64,000 nucleotides of DNA from the NCBI GenBank assembly GCA_949752745.1, contig OX457029.1:11633511-11697510 (forward strand). The letters are read 5' to 3'. Of this stretch, positions 10,931 through 18,604 are shown in pieces. Below the pieces are notes generated by a model. That model searched no databases. It saw nothing but the letters and a program-made list of their open reading frames with translations, and was not told the origin of the DNA. Made by a program: the position numbers and the translations under genes. The DNA is from Protula sp. h YS-2021 (lineage: Eukaryota; Annelida; Polychaeta; Sabellida; Serpulidae). How positions within the stretch are numbered: the first letter of the stretch is position 1; each line of letters starts with the position of its first letter.

Positions 10931-11287
10931 ATGAAAAGATCTGCAACAACGGATATGGATACTCTTGCTGATACGGTGAAAGACATGAATGTGAAACATC
11001 CTGATACTACCATCAAGAAATTAAAAGTGGAGACGGCGACGGCGACGGCACCAACACCACAGTCGTGGGATGGAATGCTTTCTCTAGGCAATGGAAAGTA
11101 TATCAAGATTATGAAACAAAGTAATGAAGGTGTGGTAAACATTCGCAAATACCTCAGAGATGAGGGGACTGGAAAAAATCGTCCAACGAAAAAGGGAATT
11201 TTGCTGACCATACCTGAATGGAAAATGCTGAAGAAGCAGGTGAAAGAAGTGGATAAAAGGCTTCGTAGACAAGACGACAAGTCATAA
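10931..11287 (+). CDS. PC4-type single-stranded-DNA-binding protein
   Basis: 118 residues. The C-terminal half (about 50-112) matches the PC4/p15 transcription-coactivator fold in order: a L-G-N-G-K-Y-I-K-I strand, an N-I-R-K-Y-L-R strand, the P-T-K-K-G-I-L-L-T turn-strand, and the final W-K-M-L-K-K-Q-V helix. PC4 proteins bind single-stranded or melted duplex DNA and act in transcription or replication. The N-terminal part is a low-complexity Thr/Ala/Pro linker with lysines. The position just behind the polymerase, with its own TATA box, suggests a replication or early-transcription role. The ATG is the first after the predicted start. I know the PC4 family in cellular and viral genomes; presence in Polintons is taken from this sequence. 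Confidence 0.85.
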   Translation: MKRSATTDMDTLADTVKDMNVKHPDTTIKKLKVETATATAPTPQSWDGMLSLGNGKYIKIMKQSNEGVVNIRKYLRDEGTGKNRPTKKGILLTIPEWKMLKKQVKEVDKRLRRQDDKS

Positions 11288-11300
11288 CAAGGTAACAATC

Positions 11301-11672
11301 ATGAATGCACTCATGCTGAACGGTGGTGTTTACCTTACTGTCAATGAGAGGAATGAAGTGATACTAGATTCTAAGACAAGTTATCATCGGTTTAAACCTG
11401 AAGTGTGGAAAGACTTTAAAAACATACCACTTGAACCTGGGTTTAAACGTAGACTTGAAAATAAAGTGGAAGTGACGGTAGCTGAATATGATTCTAACAT
11501 ACGTGTGACATTCTGTAGAAATCTTTTACAGGATTATCCAAAGGATTATAAGGGAGTTGTGCCAGATACACCATATACAGATTTGATCCTCTTTGATATC
11601 AAGAACTGGCGCGCAGTCTTACGATTCCTGGAAGCGATACAGCATCCACTGTTCGACATCATCCGAGTATAA
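11301..11672 (+). CDS. Diverged PC4-like protein, tandem paralogue 1
   Basis: 123 residues beginning 13 bp after the PC4 gene stop. I recognise no named family. The second half (from about residue 52) has the PC4 order of elements: an alternating V-E-V-T-V-A-E-Y strand, a V-T-F-C-R-N strand, a long loop, then a helix ending W-R-A-V-L-R-F-L-E-A-I that parallels the closing helix of the PC4 gene. The first half may be another degenerate repeat of the fold, ending at F-K-P-E-V-W-K-D-F. Nearest relatives within the window are 11678-12031, 12060-12302 and 20091-20738. An independent protein with chance resemblance is possible. Confidence 0.7.
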   Translation: MNALMLNGGVYLTVNERNEVILDSKTSYHRFKPEVWKDFKNIPLEPGFKRRLENKVEVTVAEYDSNIRVTFCRNLLQDYPKDYKGVVPDTPYTDLILFDIKNWRAVLRFLEAIQHPLFDIIRV

Positions 11673-11676
11673 AATA
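11668..11676 (+). promoter_or_regulatory. TATAAAATA overlapping a stop codon
   Basis: TATAAAATA contains the TAA stop (11670-11672) of the upstream gene. It is only 1 bp before ATG 11678, so a transcript started ~30 bp downstream would use a later in-frame ATG (11741). Weaker than the two similar cases at 10869 and 20815. Confidence 0.35.
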
Positions 11677-11677
11677 C

Positions 11678-12031
11678 ATGGACGAGATGGAAGACGACTA
11701 TGTGTTGGATTATGAACCCATAACATATGGATTCTCATACATGAGAAACTTATGTGATGATATTGTGCTACGACATTTTGGACAGTATCTCGTCCTATCG
11801 CTTGATGACCAATCCGTGTTGAAGGATCATCTAGACAAGTTGAGAATACCCGGCTTTCTCCTAGCAGTCTCAAATGAATTAGAAGTGCGTGTGACTGAGA
11901 ACGGTCTAGACGTGTTTGTACAATTTCGCCAATATGACGAGCTTACAGAAGACTGCGACATCATCACCCTCAGCACCGTGGAATGGAACGCGCTGTTGCA
12001 AGCATTGGATTGGAAAGAACCTGACGCTTGA
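11678..12031 (+). CDS. Diverged PC4-like protein, tandem paralogue 2
   Basis: 117 residues from ATG 11678 (alternative in-frame ATG 11741 if the overlapping TATA box is used). No named family. It is acidic at the N-terminus. The C-terminal part reads L-E-V-R-V-T-E-N, V-F-V-Q-F-R-Q-Y, I-I-T-L-S-T-V-E-W-N-A-L-L-Q-A-L: two strands, a loop, a strand and a W-centred helix, the same layout as the neighbouring PC4-type genes. The gene starts 5 bp after the preceding stop, so the four genes from 10931 to 12302 form a close + strand series that may have arisen by tandem duplication. Confidence 0.7.
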   Translation: MDEMEDDYVLDYEPITYGFSYMRNLCDDIVLRHFGQYLVLSLDDQSVLKDHLDKLRIPGFLLAVSNELEVRVTENGLDVFVQFRQYDELTEDCDIITLSTVEWNALLQALDWKEPDA

Positions 12032-12059
12032 ATTCAAAGAGCATGGAATACAACTTATG

Positions 12060-12302
12060 CGGGGTACCAAATCCATTGAGCTGCCACAACCTATGCGCGT
12101 GATAGACTTAGAAGAAGGATATGAACTGAAACTGTCTGAACATGTAACTGTGAAAGTGATAAAGTTTGGTGATGTGCGTTATGTGAGCTTTCATAGCATT
12201 TACAAACACGGATGTAATGTCTATGATACCTATATCAATTTAGATTCTAATGAATGGCATGCATTGATGAATGTATTGAAAAATGAATGTGATTGTAAAT
12301 AG
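12060..12302 (+). CDS. Diverged PC4-like protein, tandem paralogue 3
   Basis: 80 residues from ATG 12060. The frame is open further upstream, but that part overlaps the previous gene, so the internal ATG is preferred. It reads like a minimal version of the fold: Y-E-L-K-L, V-T-V-K-V-I-K-F, Y-V-S-F-H-S-I, a loop, then Y-I-N-L-D-S-N-E-W-H-A-L-M-N-V-L. The last block parallels D-G-E-W-E-T-L-L-Q-E-M in the 20091-20738 protein. It ends with a short Cys-containing tail. It is the last + strand gene before the convergent polyadenylation signals. Confidence 0.7.
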   Translation, partial: RGTKSIELPQPMRVIDLEEGYELKLSEHVTVKVIKFGDVRYVSFHSIYKHGCNVYDTYINLDSNEWHALMNVLKNECDCK

Positions 12303-12600
12303 ACTTTGTAGTTAAGAGTTTGTAAATAGACTTTGTAAACTTTGTAAATAGTGTAAATAAAAGTTTGTAAATAGTGTAAATAGACTTTGTAGTTAAGAAT
12401 TTGTAAATAGTGTAAATAGACTTTGTAGTTAAGAATTTGTAAATAGTGTAAATAGACTTTGTAAATAAAAGTTTGTAAATAGTGTAAATAGAATTTGTAA
12501 ATAGTGTAAATAGAATTTGTAGTTAAGAATTTGTAAATAGTGTAAATAGCGTTTGTAGTTAAGAGTTTGTAAATAGTGTTTGTAAACTTTGTAAATAGAA
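12303..12600 (+). repeat. Tandem 'tttgtaaatagtgtaaatag' array
   Basis: About 20 short repeats mixing 'tttgtaaatag', 'tgtaaatagac' and 'tttgtagttaag'. It fills the 3' untranslated region of the + strand gene series and resembles the array at 6370-6720 in its TTTGTAAA core. Confidence 0.85.
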
Positions 12601-12603
12601 CAC

Positions 12604-12644
12604 AATAAACAAGACAGTTGTTTGAAAACTTGGTTTGTTTTATT
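12604..12644. terminator. Convergent polyadenylation signals
   Basis: AATAAA on the + strand at 12604-12609 and AATAAA on the - strand (TTTATT at 12639-12644) face each other 30 bp apart. They lie between the + strand gene series and the - strand virion cassette, whose last stop codon is at 12716. This would separate the two transcription units. Confidence 0.6.
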
Positions 12645-12715
12645 TAACAACAACAACTTAACTAATATAACAACAACAACAACTTAACTACAACTTAACT
12701 AATATAACAACAACA

Positions 12716-13153
12716 TTAATAAAACAGTGGTTTATAATGTCTATATACAAAATCCTTTACAATAAAATCGCCATCCTTTCTTTTTAATATATTCACAATA
12801 TCAAACATACTCTGACCTCGAGCTCTATGTAATATATAATATACACAATAAAAACCACATGACGATGATATTGGCGTTTGTAATGAGATAGAATTATACA
12901 TATAGTCATTTCTTAAAAACATATCTAAACGATCATCGAGAGGGAACAGTCCATAAGAGTCAAAATATTCTGCAGGGTCTTTATCATAATACACTGCCAC
13001 CCAATGTTCTCCTGGTTCATCTTGATCGTCTGTGTTGATCACATAGGCACCGCGTTGTAAAGACGGTAACTGGTCCATGGCAAACACGCCTTGAAACAAG
13101 GCTTTGGTCATGACATCATGACTCAATATGGCATCAATCTGCTTCGTGTTCAT
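12716..13153 (-). CDS. Adenain-like cysteine protease (virion maturation protease)
   Basis: 145 residues with the C5/adenain plan: catalytic His in G-E-H-W-V-A-V (about residue 49), the acidic residue in Y-F-D-S-Y-G (about 65), Gln in L-Q-T-P (about 97) and nucleophile Cys in S-S-S-C-G-F-Y-C (about 104). In adenoviruses this enzyme cleaves capsid and core precursors at xGG/xGxG sites. Candidate substrates encoded nearby are the basic core protein (Q-V-G-G near its start) and the 108-residue protein (Q-K-G-G). The ATG overlaps the stop of the major capsid gene as ATGA. Shorter than adenovirus adenain (about 200 residues) but usual for Polintons. Confidence 0.93.
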   Translation of the reverse strand: MNTKQIDAILSHDVMTKALFQGVFAMDQLPSLQRGAYVINTDDQDEPGEHWVAVYYDKDPAEYFDSYGLFPLDDRLDMFLRNDYMYNSISLQTPISSSCGFYCVYYILHRARGQSMFDIVNILKRKDGDFIVKDFVYRHYKPLFY

Positions 13154-14523
13154 GACTGGTAGTCGAATTGGATGCTGCGATTTGCACTGATCTCAATAAT
13201 GTTGTCAAATTCAGCATAGACAATGACATTGATGGTAGGTTGCAAAGCCGTAGCAAAGTTCATTTCTAGCCGCAAATTCCCATGCTTGATCAGGGGGAAA
13301 TGATCATCACCATCATAATCCGGTGTTAAGTCAAACGAAAATAAAGCATAACCTCTAGGCCAATCTTCCCGTTTTATAATGGAACTTTTCTCACCATTCA
13401 ACCGATCAAACGATTTGTAAAGCGTTTCAAAAGCGTTCAGGTATTTGTTCTGTGTAATGTCAAGCTTGAGAGGTTTGGATAGAACTGGTTCACCATCCGT
13501 GTACAGTTGCATAGAGTCCAGATTAAAATGATCAAAATTGTATGGATTCCTCAATACTGATCCACCAAAAGCTTCATTATGAACCAGACCAATGACAATA
13601 CGATTTGGTAATTGACCCAAAAAGATGTTATCTTTCACAAAAGACTGAAATCCTGCTGGAATAGCCAAGACTTTACATTCTTTTCTAGTGATGATGATCT
13701 TGGCAGGACTTTTCATCAATGCATCTGTATGTCCTAACTGAATACCTGGACTCACCCTCACTTTGCGAATGGTTAAAAATGCCTCTTTCACTTCTACCTT
13801 ATAGGTATTATTTGCAGCCATCAATACATAGTCATCTTTTTGTCTATGGAAACGCAATTTCAAACTGATGCCATTCGGAAGATAACGATCCTGCTCAAAC
13901 AAATCTATCCTTAAACCACCTGTGAGCATAACATCACGACTAAGACGAGTATGCAAATAACGATGATGTAAACCATTATTGCCTTGCTCAGCCAAGTCAC
14001 CACCGTCAGCATTGACATGAAACCCGGATACATATTGTTCATGATTAGGTTTTTTCACCTCATGACTATTCATTGACCCAGCAGTATCCTTGTACATGAG
14101 ACGCATAGAGCGCTCAGAATGCAGACTTTCTTCCGAGTCATGGATGAGATGAGAGATAATGCTGGTATAACCATGAGTATTGTTGCTATGCGAAACCAAA
14201 CGATCATTCAGAAACAATTCAATATTAGACCATAACCCATTAAACACATCATTGATGCAAGAGACATTATCATCTGCGCCACACGCTGTTCCATCAGCCT
14301 TTAGAATGCGACATACAATATGAAGTTTGCTGTTCTTTAAATCTAGATATTCTTCTGTACTCGCAGGAATGTAGAATTCTATTGGAGCGCCTTCTCTAAT
14401 GGTAGTCAGTGGTTGATAGTCAACATTATAACTTTTCTCTACAGCAGTTTGCGTCGGTGGTACGTGAAACCATTCCAATGGAGAAAGACTACATTCACAC
14501 GAATGATTATGAATGAGAGACAT
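13150..14523 (-). CDS. Major capsid protein, double jelly-roll
   Basis: 457 residues, the usual size for Polinton major capsid proteins (often annotated in animal genomes as F54H12.2-like). Recognisable are the N-terminal V-P-P-T-Q-T-A-V segment, P-I-E-F-Y-I-P-A with a following D-L-x-N-S-K-L, the F-N-G-L-W-S-N-I-E-L-F-L-N strand region, N-G-I-S-L-K-L-R-F-H-R at mid-protein, and the C-terminal N-L-R-L-E-M-N-F-A. It would trimerise into hexon-like capsomers. An L-T-G-G word near residue 203 looks like a protease site but sits inside the folded region. The gene starts 4 bp after the core-protein stop and ends in a 4-nt overlap with the protease gene. Confidence 0.92.
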   Translation of the reverse strand: MSLIHNHSCECSLSPLEWFHVPPTQTAVEKSYNVDYQPLTTIREGAPIEFYIPASTEEYLDLKNSKLHIVCRILKADGTACGADDNVSCINDVFNGLWSNIELFLNDRLVSHSNNTHGYTSIISHLIHDSEESLHSERSMRLMYKDTAGSMNSHEVKKPNHEQYVSGFHVNADGGDLAEQGNNGLHHRYLHTRLSRDVMLTGGLRIDLFEQDRYLPNGISLKLRFHRQKDDYVLMAANNTYKVEVKEAFLTIRKVRVSPGIQLGHTDALMKSPAKIIITRKECKVLAIPAGFQSFVKDNIFLGQLPNRIVIGLVHNEAFGGSVLRNPYNFDHFNLDSMQLYTDGEPVLSKPLKLDITQNKYLNAFETLYKSFDRLNGEKSSIIKREDWPRGYALFSFDLTPDYDGDDHFPLIKHGNLRLEMNFATALQPTINVIVYAEFDNIIEISANRSIQFDYQS

Positions 14524-14527
14524 GATT

Positions 14528-14869
14528 TCAAAAGATATCTTTGCGATATTTTGATGTTATCCGTCTGGCTGTTTTTCGTCTTCTGGCACGTTTCGTTGGT
14601 TGCACACGCTTTTGTTCACCAAACACACGTTCTGCTACTCGGCCCGTCACATCTTTCGCGACATTCTTTGCAGCCTTCTTAAGATGTGGCGCAACGATCT
14701 TAGCCCCAGCCTTAAGTAGTGGAATAGCTTTGCGAGCCAATGATCCCAGTATTGAACCAATACCATCGCCATATTGGATTCGCGCTCCTTTGAATCCTGG
14801 TAATTCCCCGCCCACTTGACGAAGAAAATGGTTGCGATATGCAGACGGATCGTGTGTATAAGCTTTCAT
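14528..14869 (-). CDS. Small basic core / pVI-pX-like virion protein
   Basis: 113 residues, strongly basic, with an Arg/Lys-rich tail (K-R-A-R-R-R-K-T-A-R-R). The central part, G-I-G-S-I-L-G-S-L-A-R-K-A-I-P-L-L followed by an Ala/Lys helix, is amphipathic, as in adenovirus membrane-lytic or core peptides and the equivalent small proteins of Polintons and adintoviruses. R-Q-V-G-G-E near residue 19 resembles an adenain cleavage site, which would release a processed basic protein. The start codon overlaps the penton stop as ATGA (14866-14869). Whether it binds DNA or membranes cannot be told from sequence. Confidence 0.8.
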   Translation of the reverse strand: MKAYTHDPSAYRNHFLRQVGGELPGFKGARIQYGDGIGSILGSLARKAIPLLKAGAKIVAPHLKKAAKNVAKDVTGRVAERVFGEQKRVQPTKRARRRKTARRITSKYRKDIF

Positions 14870-15624
14870 ATTGCTTTTGGTCGAAAATGAAGTTTACAGA
14901 TCACCTTTCCAGTTTGAAATGGAACATTATGGCCTGTGTCGTCCTTAATATTCATTTCTATCATGTCAAATTTGGATGTGTTTACAGGAACATAATGCGG
15001 TTCGCCATACGTTTTCATGATAATATCGCCATCATGGCCTTGTATGCCAACAGAACGTAGTAACGGAACATAATAATCACCAACAACTTGTGGTTCACAA
15101 ATGCTACAATACACATACAGTGTATAAAACCCCTGTTTCACATCCGCTTTATGGTCAGCTATACATGTTTCAGTATACCAGTGATCTGGGATAAATCCTA
15201 AAATCTCAGCTAATCCAGCGGAAAAAGACACTTCATAACCATAATCGAGAAATAGAAACACACGTCGTCTAATTTTATCATACTTTAGCCGAATAGCTTC
15301 TGTAAGTTTCAGAGCATTAGTCGCTTCTTCATTGACTGCCTCACATAGTTCTTGTATGGTTCTATAGTACCCATAAGGAATATCGAGAGTGCTAAGAATA
15401 GGATCATCGAATAGTTTTTGTCGATACTGAATAGAGTAGTCCATGCCCTGTCTCATCGTTGTCCATGTATGTGGATATTGAATTTCAGCTAAAGCCACTT
15501 CATATTTTCCATTCAGATAGATGGTTCGAGGCATACGAATTTGATAATTCGAAGCCTTGTTGTTGGGATAATAGGTCATACTCGCATTGCTAGGCAAAGT
15601 GATGTAAAAGCTTGTCGACTCCAT
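14866..15624 (-). CDS. Minor capsid (penton) protein, single jelly-roll
   Basis: 252 residues. The N-terminus has the family signature: F-Y-I-T-L-P-S-N-A-S, then Y-P-N-N, then Y-E-V-A-L-A-E-I-Q-Y-P-H-T-W. In Polintons this protein is predicted to occupy the fivefold vertices. The C-terminus is beta-rich and ends F-Q-T-G-K-V-I-C-K-L-H-F-R-P. It lies between the Gly-2/cysteine protein (8-bp gap) and the core protein (4-nt ATGA overlap), the usual company of minor capsid genes. Confidence 0.9.
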   Translation of the reverse strand: MESTSFYITLPSNASMTYYPNNKASNYQIRMPRTIYLNGKYEVALAEIQYPHTWTTMRQGMDYSIQYRQKLFDDPILSTLDIPYGYYRTIQELCEAVNEEATNALKLTEAIRLKYDKIRRRVFLFLDYGYEVSFSAGLAEILGFIPDHWYTETCIADHKADVKQGFYTLYVYCSICEPQVVGDYYVPLLRSVGIQGHDGDIIMKTYGEPHYVPVNTSKFDMIEMNIKDDTGHNVPFQTGKVICKLHFRPKAI

Positions 15625-15632
15625 GATGGGAA

Positions 15633-15842
15633 CTAAATGGTATAGGTGCGTTGACGTTGCCTATATACCTCACGATAGCGCGCGCCATTCGACCAAGTAT
15701 GCCAAATCTCATCCTCATTCACATGGTCTTTTATTTCTCCTTCACAACACGCGCTTGTACATCTTATTTTTACAGGAATAGTTGGTTTATCTTCTTGGCA
15801 ACAACAACATAACTCTTTCAGCCATGTTAAAAATTTTCCCAT
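15633..15842 (-). CDS. Small Gly-2/cysteine-cluster protein, putative membrane anchor
   Basis: 69 residues starting M-G-K-F-L-T-W-L-K-E-L-C-C-C-C. Gly-2 with Thr-6 fits an N-myristoylation motif, and the four adjacent cysteines (12-15) are a plausible palmitoylation cluster. A second group, C-T-S-A-C-C (28-33), could bind metal instead. I recognise no family. It overlaps the upstream gene by 16 nt and is 8 bp from the penton gene, so it belongs to the virion cassette. A membrane-targeted virion or egress factor is an inference; a zinc-binding protein is the alternative. Confidence 0.7.
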   Translation of the reverse strand: MGKFLTWLKELCCCCQEDKPTIPVKIRCTSACCEGEIKDHVNEDEIWHTWSNGARYREVYRQRQRTYTI

Positions 15843-16399
15843 CCTTCAGGAAACTGTCTTTGTTGACGTTGTTTCATTTCTGTTGTAATGTCGTCACGAG
15901 TGGTCTTTTTACTAAACATTGTTTTTGGAATATTAGCATCTACAATTTCCTGGATAAATGGATGCCAGCCATATGGTTTGACTCGTTCTTTTCTTCTTGT
16001 CGCCACCAATGCTTCTTTCATCAAATCAACCATGTTGGAATTTGTGATAATATCGCCCGTTTTCAACACAAGTTCATTCTTCTCTGTCCATTTAACACCA
16101 TGTTTCTTCAGTTCGGCTAAAAGTTGTGTTACTTTTCCATGATAGATAGGTTGAAAATGACTTAAAAATAATTTTTCTGGCTTTTCAGGTGGTGATGATG
16201 ATGATGATGAGGGCTTTTGCTGCCTAGACTGACTTGTTCGTAAATGACGACCAAGAAGTTGAGACATTTCTATAGCCTTTTCACGTGTTCGTTTCCCACG
16301 TAAAAGTTTATTCACTTTCGTTTTGATATCATTTTTCTTTTCTAGCAACATTTTATATTCATATTCAGGAATGAGGACCATTTTCATCGTATGTTTCAT
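15827..16399 (-). CDS. Conserved Polinton virion-cassette protein, function unknown
   Basis: 190 residues beginning M-K-H-T-M-K-M-V-L-I-P-E-Y-E-Y (an ATG six codons in could also be used). Charged N-terminal helix, then a Ser/Pro-rich linker (about 63-75) encoded partly by an ATG/GAT microsatellite (16190-16210), then a more conserved C-terminal part with W-T-E-K-N-E-L-V and S-N-M-V-D-L-M-K-E-A-L and a G-W-x-P-F-I helix. Its placement beside the ATPase and capsid genes suggests a minor structural or assembly protein. Its start overlaps the stop of the 108-residue protein as ATGA. Confidence 0.8.
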   Translation of the reverse strand: MKHTMKMVLIPEYEYKMLLEKKNDIKTKVNKLLRGKRTREKAIEMSQLLGRHLRTSQSRQQKPSSSSSSPPEKPEKLFLSHFQPIYHGKVTQLLAELKKHGVKWTEKNELVLKTGDIITNSNMVDLMKEALVATRRKERVKPYGWHPFIQEIVDANIPKTMFSKKTTRDDITTEMKQRQQRQFPEGWENF

Positions 16400-16722
16400 T
16401 TTAGCAGTAGTTTGGCTAACAAGGGCAATGCCAATCTAGCAATAACTCCAATGAATCCTCCTTTCTGATTAATCAACTTCTTTTTTCGTCGAAGGGATAT
16501 CTTCTTATCTGCTAGAGTACGAAGCGTATGACGTTCACGTTTAAATTCCTTAAACCGTTTTGAGCTTAAGGGTAAATGTCCTTGCAATATATTCAAACAA
16601 ATTTCAAACAAGCTTGTTAATTCCTCCTTTGTAGCTTGCTGTAGCAAGGATTTACGTCGTTTAGGCCCACTGCGTGCAAGCAAATGAAGAAACGGCTGGT
16701 TCGCTCGAATACGTTTAGACAT
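16396..16722 (-). CDS. Small basic virion-cassette protein with GGF motif
   Basis: 108 residues. It is basic (R-S-G-P-K-R-R-K-S-L-L and S-L-R-R-K-K-K-L-I), then Q-K-G-G-F-I followed by a hydrophobic C-terminal helix (I-A-R-L-A-L-P-L-L-A-K-L-L-L). The Q-K-G-G word resembles an adenain cleavage site that would free the hydrophobic tail. I associate the general layout with a small protein common in animal Polintons, but its role is unknown. It overlaps the ATPase gene by 8 nt and the next gene by 4 nt. Confidence 0.8.
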   Translation of the reverse strand: MSKRIRANQPFLHLLARSGPKRRKSLLQQATKEELTSLFEICLNILQGHLPLSSKRFKEFKRERHTLRTLADKKISLRRKKKLINQKGGFIGVIARLALPLLAKLLLK

Positions 16723-17374
16723 CTTGACTGCGAATGGTCAAATGACTTGGTTCTTGTTCATACACTGCTTTATCAATATAGACATAATGTGTATCTTTTG
16801 GTAAAATGCCTGTACGAATACGTAGTTGATCATTTGTCTTTGGTTTTAAATCAATGAATAAATAACCATGAGGTTTGCTAGTAGCATCTTGATAGGCTTC
16901 TATGAGAAATTGAGATCTTCCAGGATACATTTGCCGCGCCAATGTACTAATTTGTTGACTGTCTCTCGGATTTTTAAACAGAATGATATAATGTGTATTC
17001 AAACTAATATTTCGCATCTCTTTCCCATGATGGAATAAATTATGCACAATAAAAATAATGCTAAGATTTTGATGACTGCTGCTAACACTAAAGAGACGTG
17101 TCATACGCTCATCACTATGACATTTGGTCATTAAGTCATCAATGATAAGTAAGTTTGGTTTCTTCGGGTTAAAACGCTCTTCAATGTCATCTGGAATGCC
17201 TTGGTAAAATTCCACGCCTTTCATTCCCTTGTACAAAGGCTGATCTGCTGCATAGAGCCATAAAATGTTTTTCGGAGAGGGTTGAATCAATTTTTGTTCT
17301 AGAATTTCCTTCACCAGAGACGTTTTGCCACTGCCTGTAGGTCCAGAGACCAAACATGTAAATGGATGCTTCAT
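16715..17374 (-). CDS. FtsK/HerA-type genome-packaging ATPase
   Basis: 219 residues from ATG 17374 (an upstream in-frame ATG at 17401 lies inside the integrase gene). Walker A is G-P-T-G-S-G-K-T (11-18) and Walker B N-L-L-I-I-D-D-L-M (near 80), with the A32-like spacing of Polinton, adenovirus-IVa2-like and NCLDV packaging ATPases. It would power DNA entry into preformed capsids. Its ATG overlaps the integrase stop as ATGA (17371-17374), and it overlaps the following gene by 8 nt. Confidence 0.93.
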   Translation of the reverse strand: MKHPFTCLVSGPTGSGKTSLVKEILEQKLIQPSPKNILWLYAADQPLYKGMKGVEFYQGIPDDIEERFNPKKPNLLIIDDLMTKCHSDERMTRLFSVSSSHQNLSIIFIVHNLFHHGKEMRNISLNTHYIILFKNPRDSQQISTLARQMYPGRSQFLIEAYQDATSKPHGYLFIDLKPKTNDQLRIRTGILPKDTHYVYIDKAVYEQEPSHLTIRSQDV

Positions 17375-18471
17375 TGTTGAATGTCTGTTTCTTTCACCCA
17401 ACTGTTAAACTTGTTTGGCCAACCTAACCACTTGACAAATAATTCTTTAACACCTCGTCTTTTACGTGTTTTCAAGACTTTTTCAATTCTATACACAGAT
17501 TCAATATCTTTGGTCACTTTCTGCAGTTCTTCTTCATAGAAATGGCCATCAATATCTTCGTCTAAAAAGTCTTTCACACGATACAAATGTATTCCTTGCT
17601 TCTTACAACGATGTGTGACAATGAAGACTTCTTGCGTCCATTTGATGTGATAATCGCGTTGAAACACATATTTAATGTGGGAAATACGAACATGATCGCC
17701 AATGTTAAATTTATACTTCTTCTTCCTCTTCGGTTTCAATTTCAGTTTGTCAACATACATATACTTCCACACTTTTGATTCGTTGTCTTTACGAATCTCG
17801 GCTGGAGCATATTTATTAGGAAGAGAACCATGAGGTCTATGGTTGTAATTGTACACCAAGTCTGGAAGAATGTCTAAGTAACGGTAAGTTTGATTATGTA
17901 GAAAATACCGATACATCATTCCCTTCAGAGTACGAATGACTCTTTCAGCAAAGTTGGCTTTTGTTTCATTCTTTGTGGTATAAGCATGAATGCCTTCTTT
18001 CTTCAAAAATGCTTTAACCCATCTGTTTTTAAATTCTGTTCCTTTATCAGACCTTAGAGTTCGCGGTCTTCGTCGTGTGTCATGAAAAATCTTTTGGAAA
18101 GCTTGTATGACGCTAGTATGTGATTTATTAGGTATTGGCTGTACCCAGACATATTTGGAAAACACATCAATGACAATGAGTAAAAAGCGTATGTCATCAT
18201 TATAGGGAGCTATGTTTCCCATATCAGCCAAATCAATATCCCACATATCATCAATGCCACGTGTAATCACACGTTGTCTTTTGAACCTGTATTTGACAGG
18301 TTGGAGTAAACTGAAAGCATCTTGATCCTGTAGCCATTTCTTCACTTGTGAATGTGTGACTGGTTGATTATGTTTTCGTAAGATGTGATACAGTTTGTAA
18401 GGACCAGCAAATGCTCCAGGCTGTCCAGGTTTGAAGTAAATATTGGTCAAGTAGTCTTTCCACGTCGACAT
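17371..18471 (-). CDS. Retroviral-type integrase with C-terminal chromodomain
   Basis: 366 residues from ATG 18471. The longer frame to 18528 would start upstream of a TATA box, so the internal ATG is preferred. The catalytic core shows the first Asp in W-D-I-D-L-A-D, the second in L-R-S-D-K-G-T-E-F and the Glu in N-F-A-E-R-V-I-R-T-L-K, with 33 residues between the last two. The C-terminal ~45 residues form a chromodomain (Y-R-I-E-K-V-L ... F-V-K-W-L-G-W ... W-V). It inserts the element with a 6-bp staggered cut, in line with the duplication seen. First gene of the virion cassette. Confidence 0.95.
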   Translation of the reverse strand: MSTWKDYLTNIYFKPGQPGAFAGPYKLYHILRKHNQPVTHSQVKKWLQDQDAFSLLQPVKYRFKRQRVITRGIDDMWDIDLADMGNIAPYNDDIRFLLIVIDVFSKYVWVQPIPNKSHTSVIQAFQKIFHDTRRRPRTLRSDKGTEFKNRWVKAFLKKEGIHAYTTKNETKANFAERVIRTLKGMMYRYFLHNQTYRYLDILPDLVYNYNHRPHGSLPNKYAPAEIRKDNESKVWKYMYVDKLKLKPKRKKKYKFNIGDHVRISHIKYVFQRDYHIKWTQEVFIVTHRCKKQGIHLYRVKDFLDEDIDGHFYEEELQKVTKDIESVYRIEKVLKTRKRRGVKELFVKWLGWPNKFNSWVKETDIQQ

Positions 18472-18514
18472 GGTCACACCGAATGAAAACCACCTTCTCA
18501 ACAGAACAGCTTTT

Positions 18515-18522
18515 ATTTTATA
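18515..18522 (-). promoter_or_regulatory. TATA box upstream of the integrase/virion cassette
   Basis: On the - strand the sequence reads GTTATAAAATAAAAG, with TATAAAAT 44 bp before ATG 18471. Two further TATAAATA words lie upstream at about 18565-18600 in a short repeat. It could serve the whole nine-gene series. Confidence 0.5.
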
Positions 18523-18604
18523 ACTCAACCAACATCACTTAACTAACATAGTAACTTAACTAACATGTATTTATAACTAACATGTATTTATAACTAACAT
18601 GTAT

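Noticed and set aside
13900..13960. Adenain cleavage site L-T-G-G in the major capsid protein
   Set aside because: It lies in the middle of the predicted jelly-roll region, where cleavage would break the fold. It probably matches by chance.
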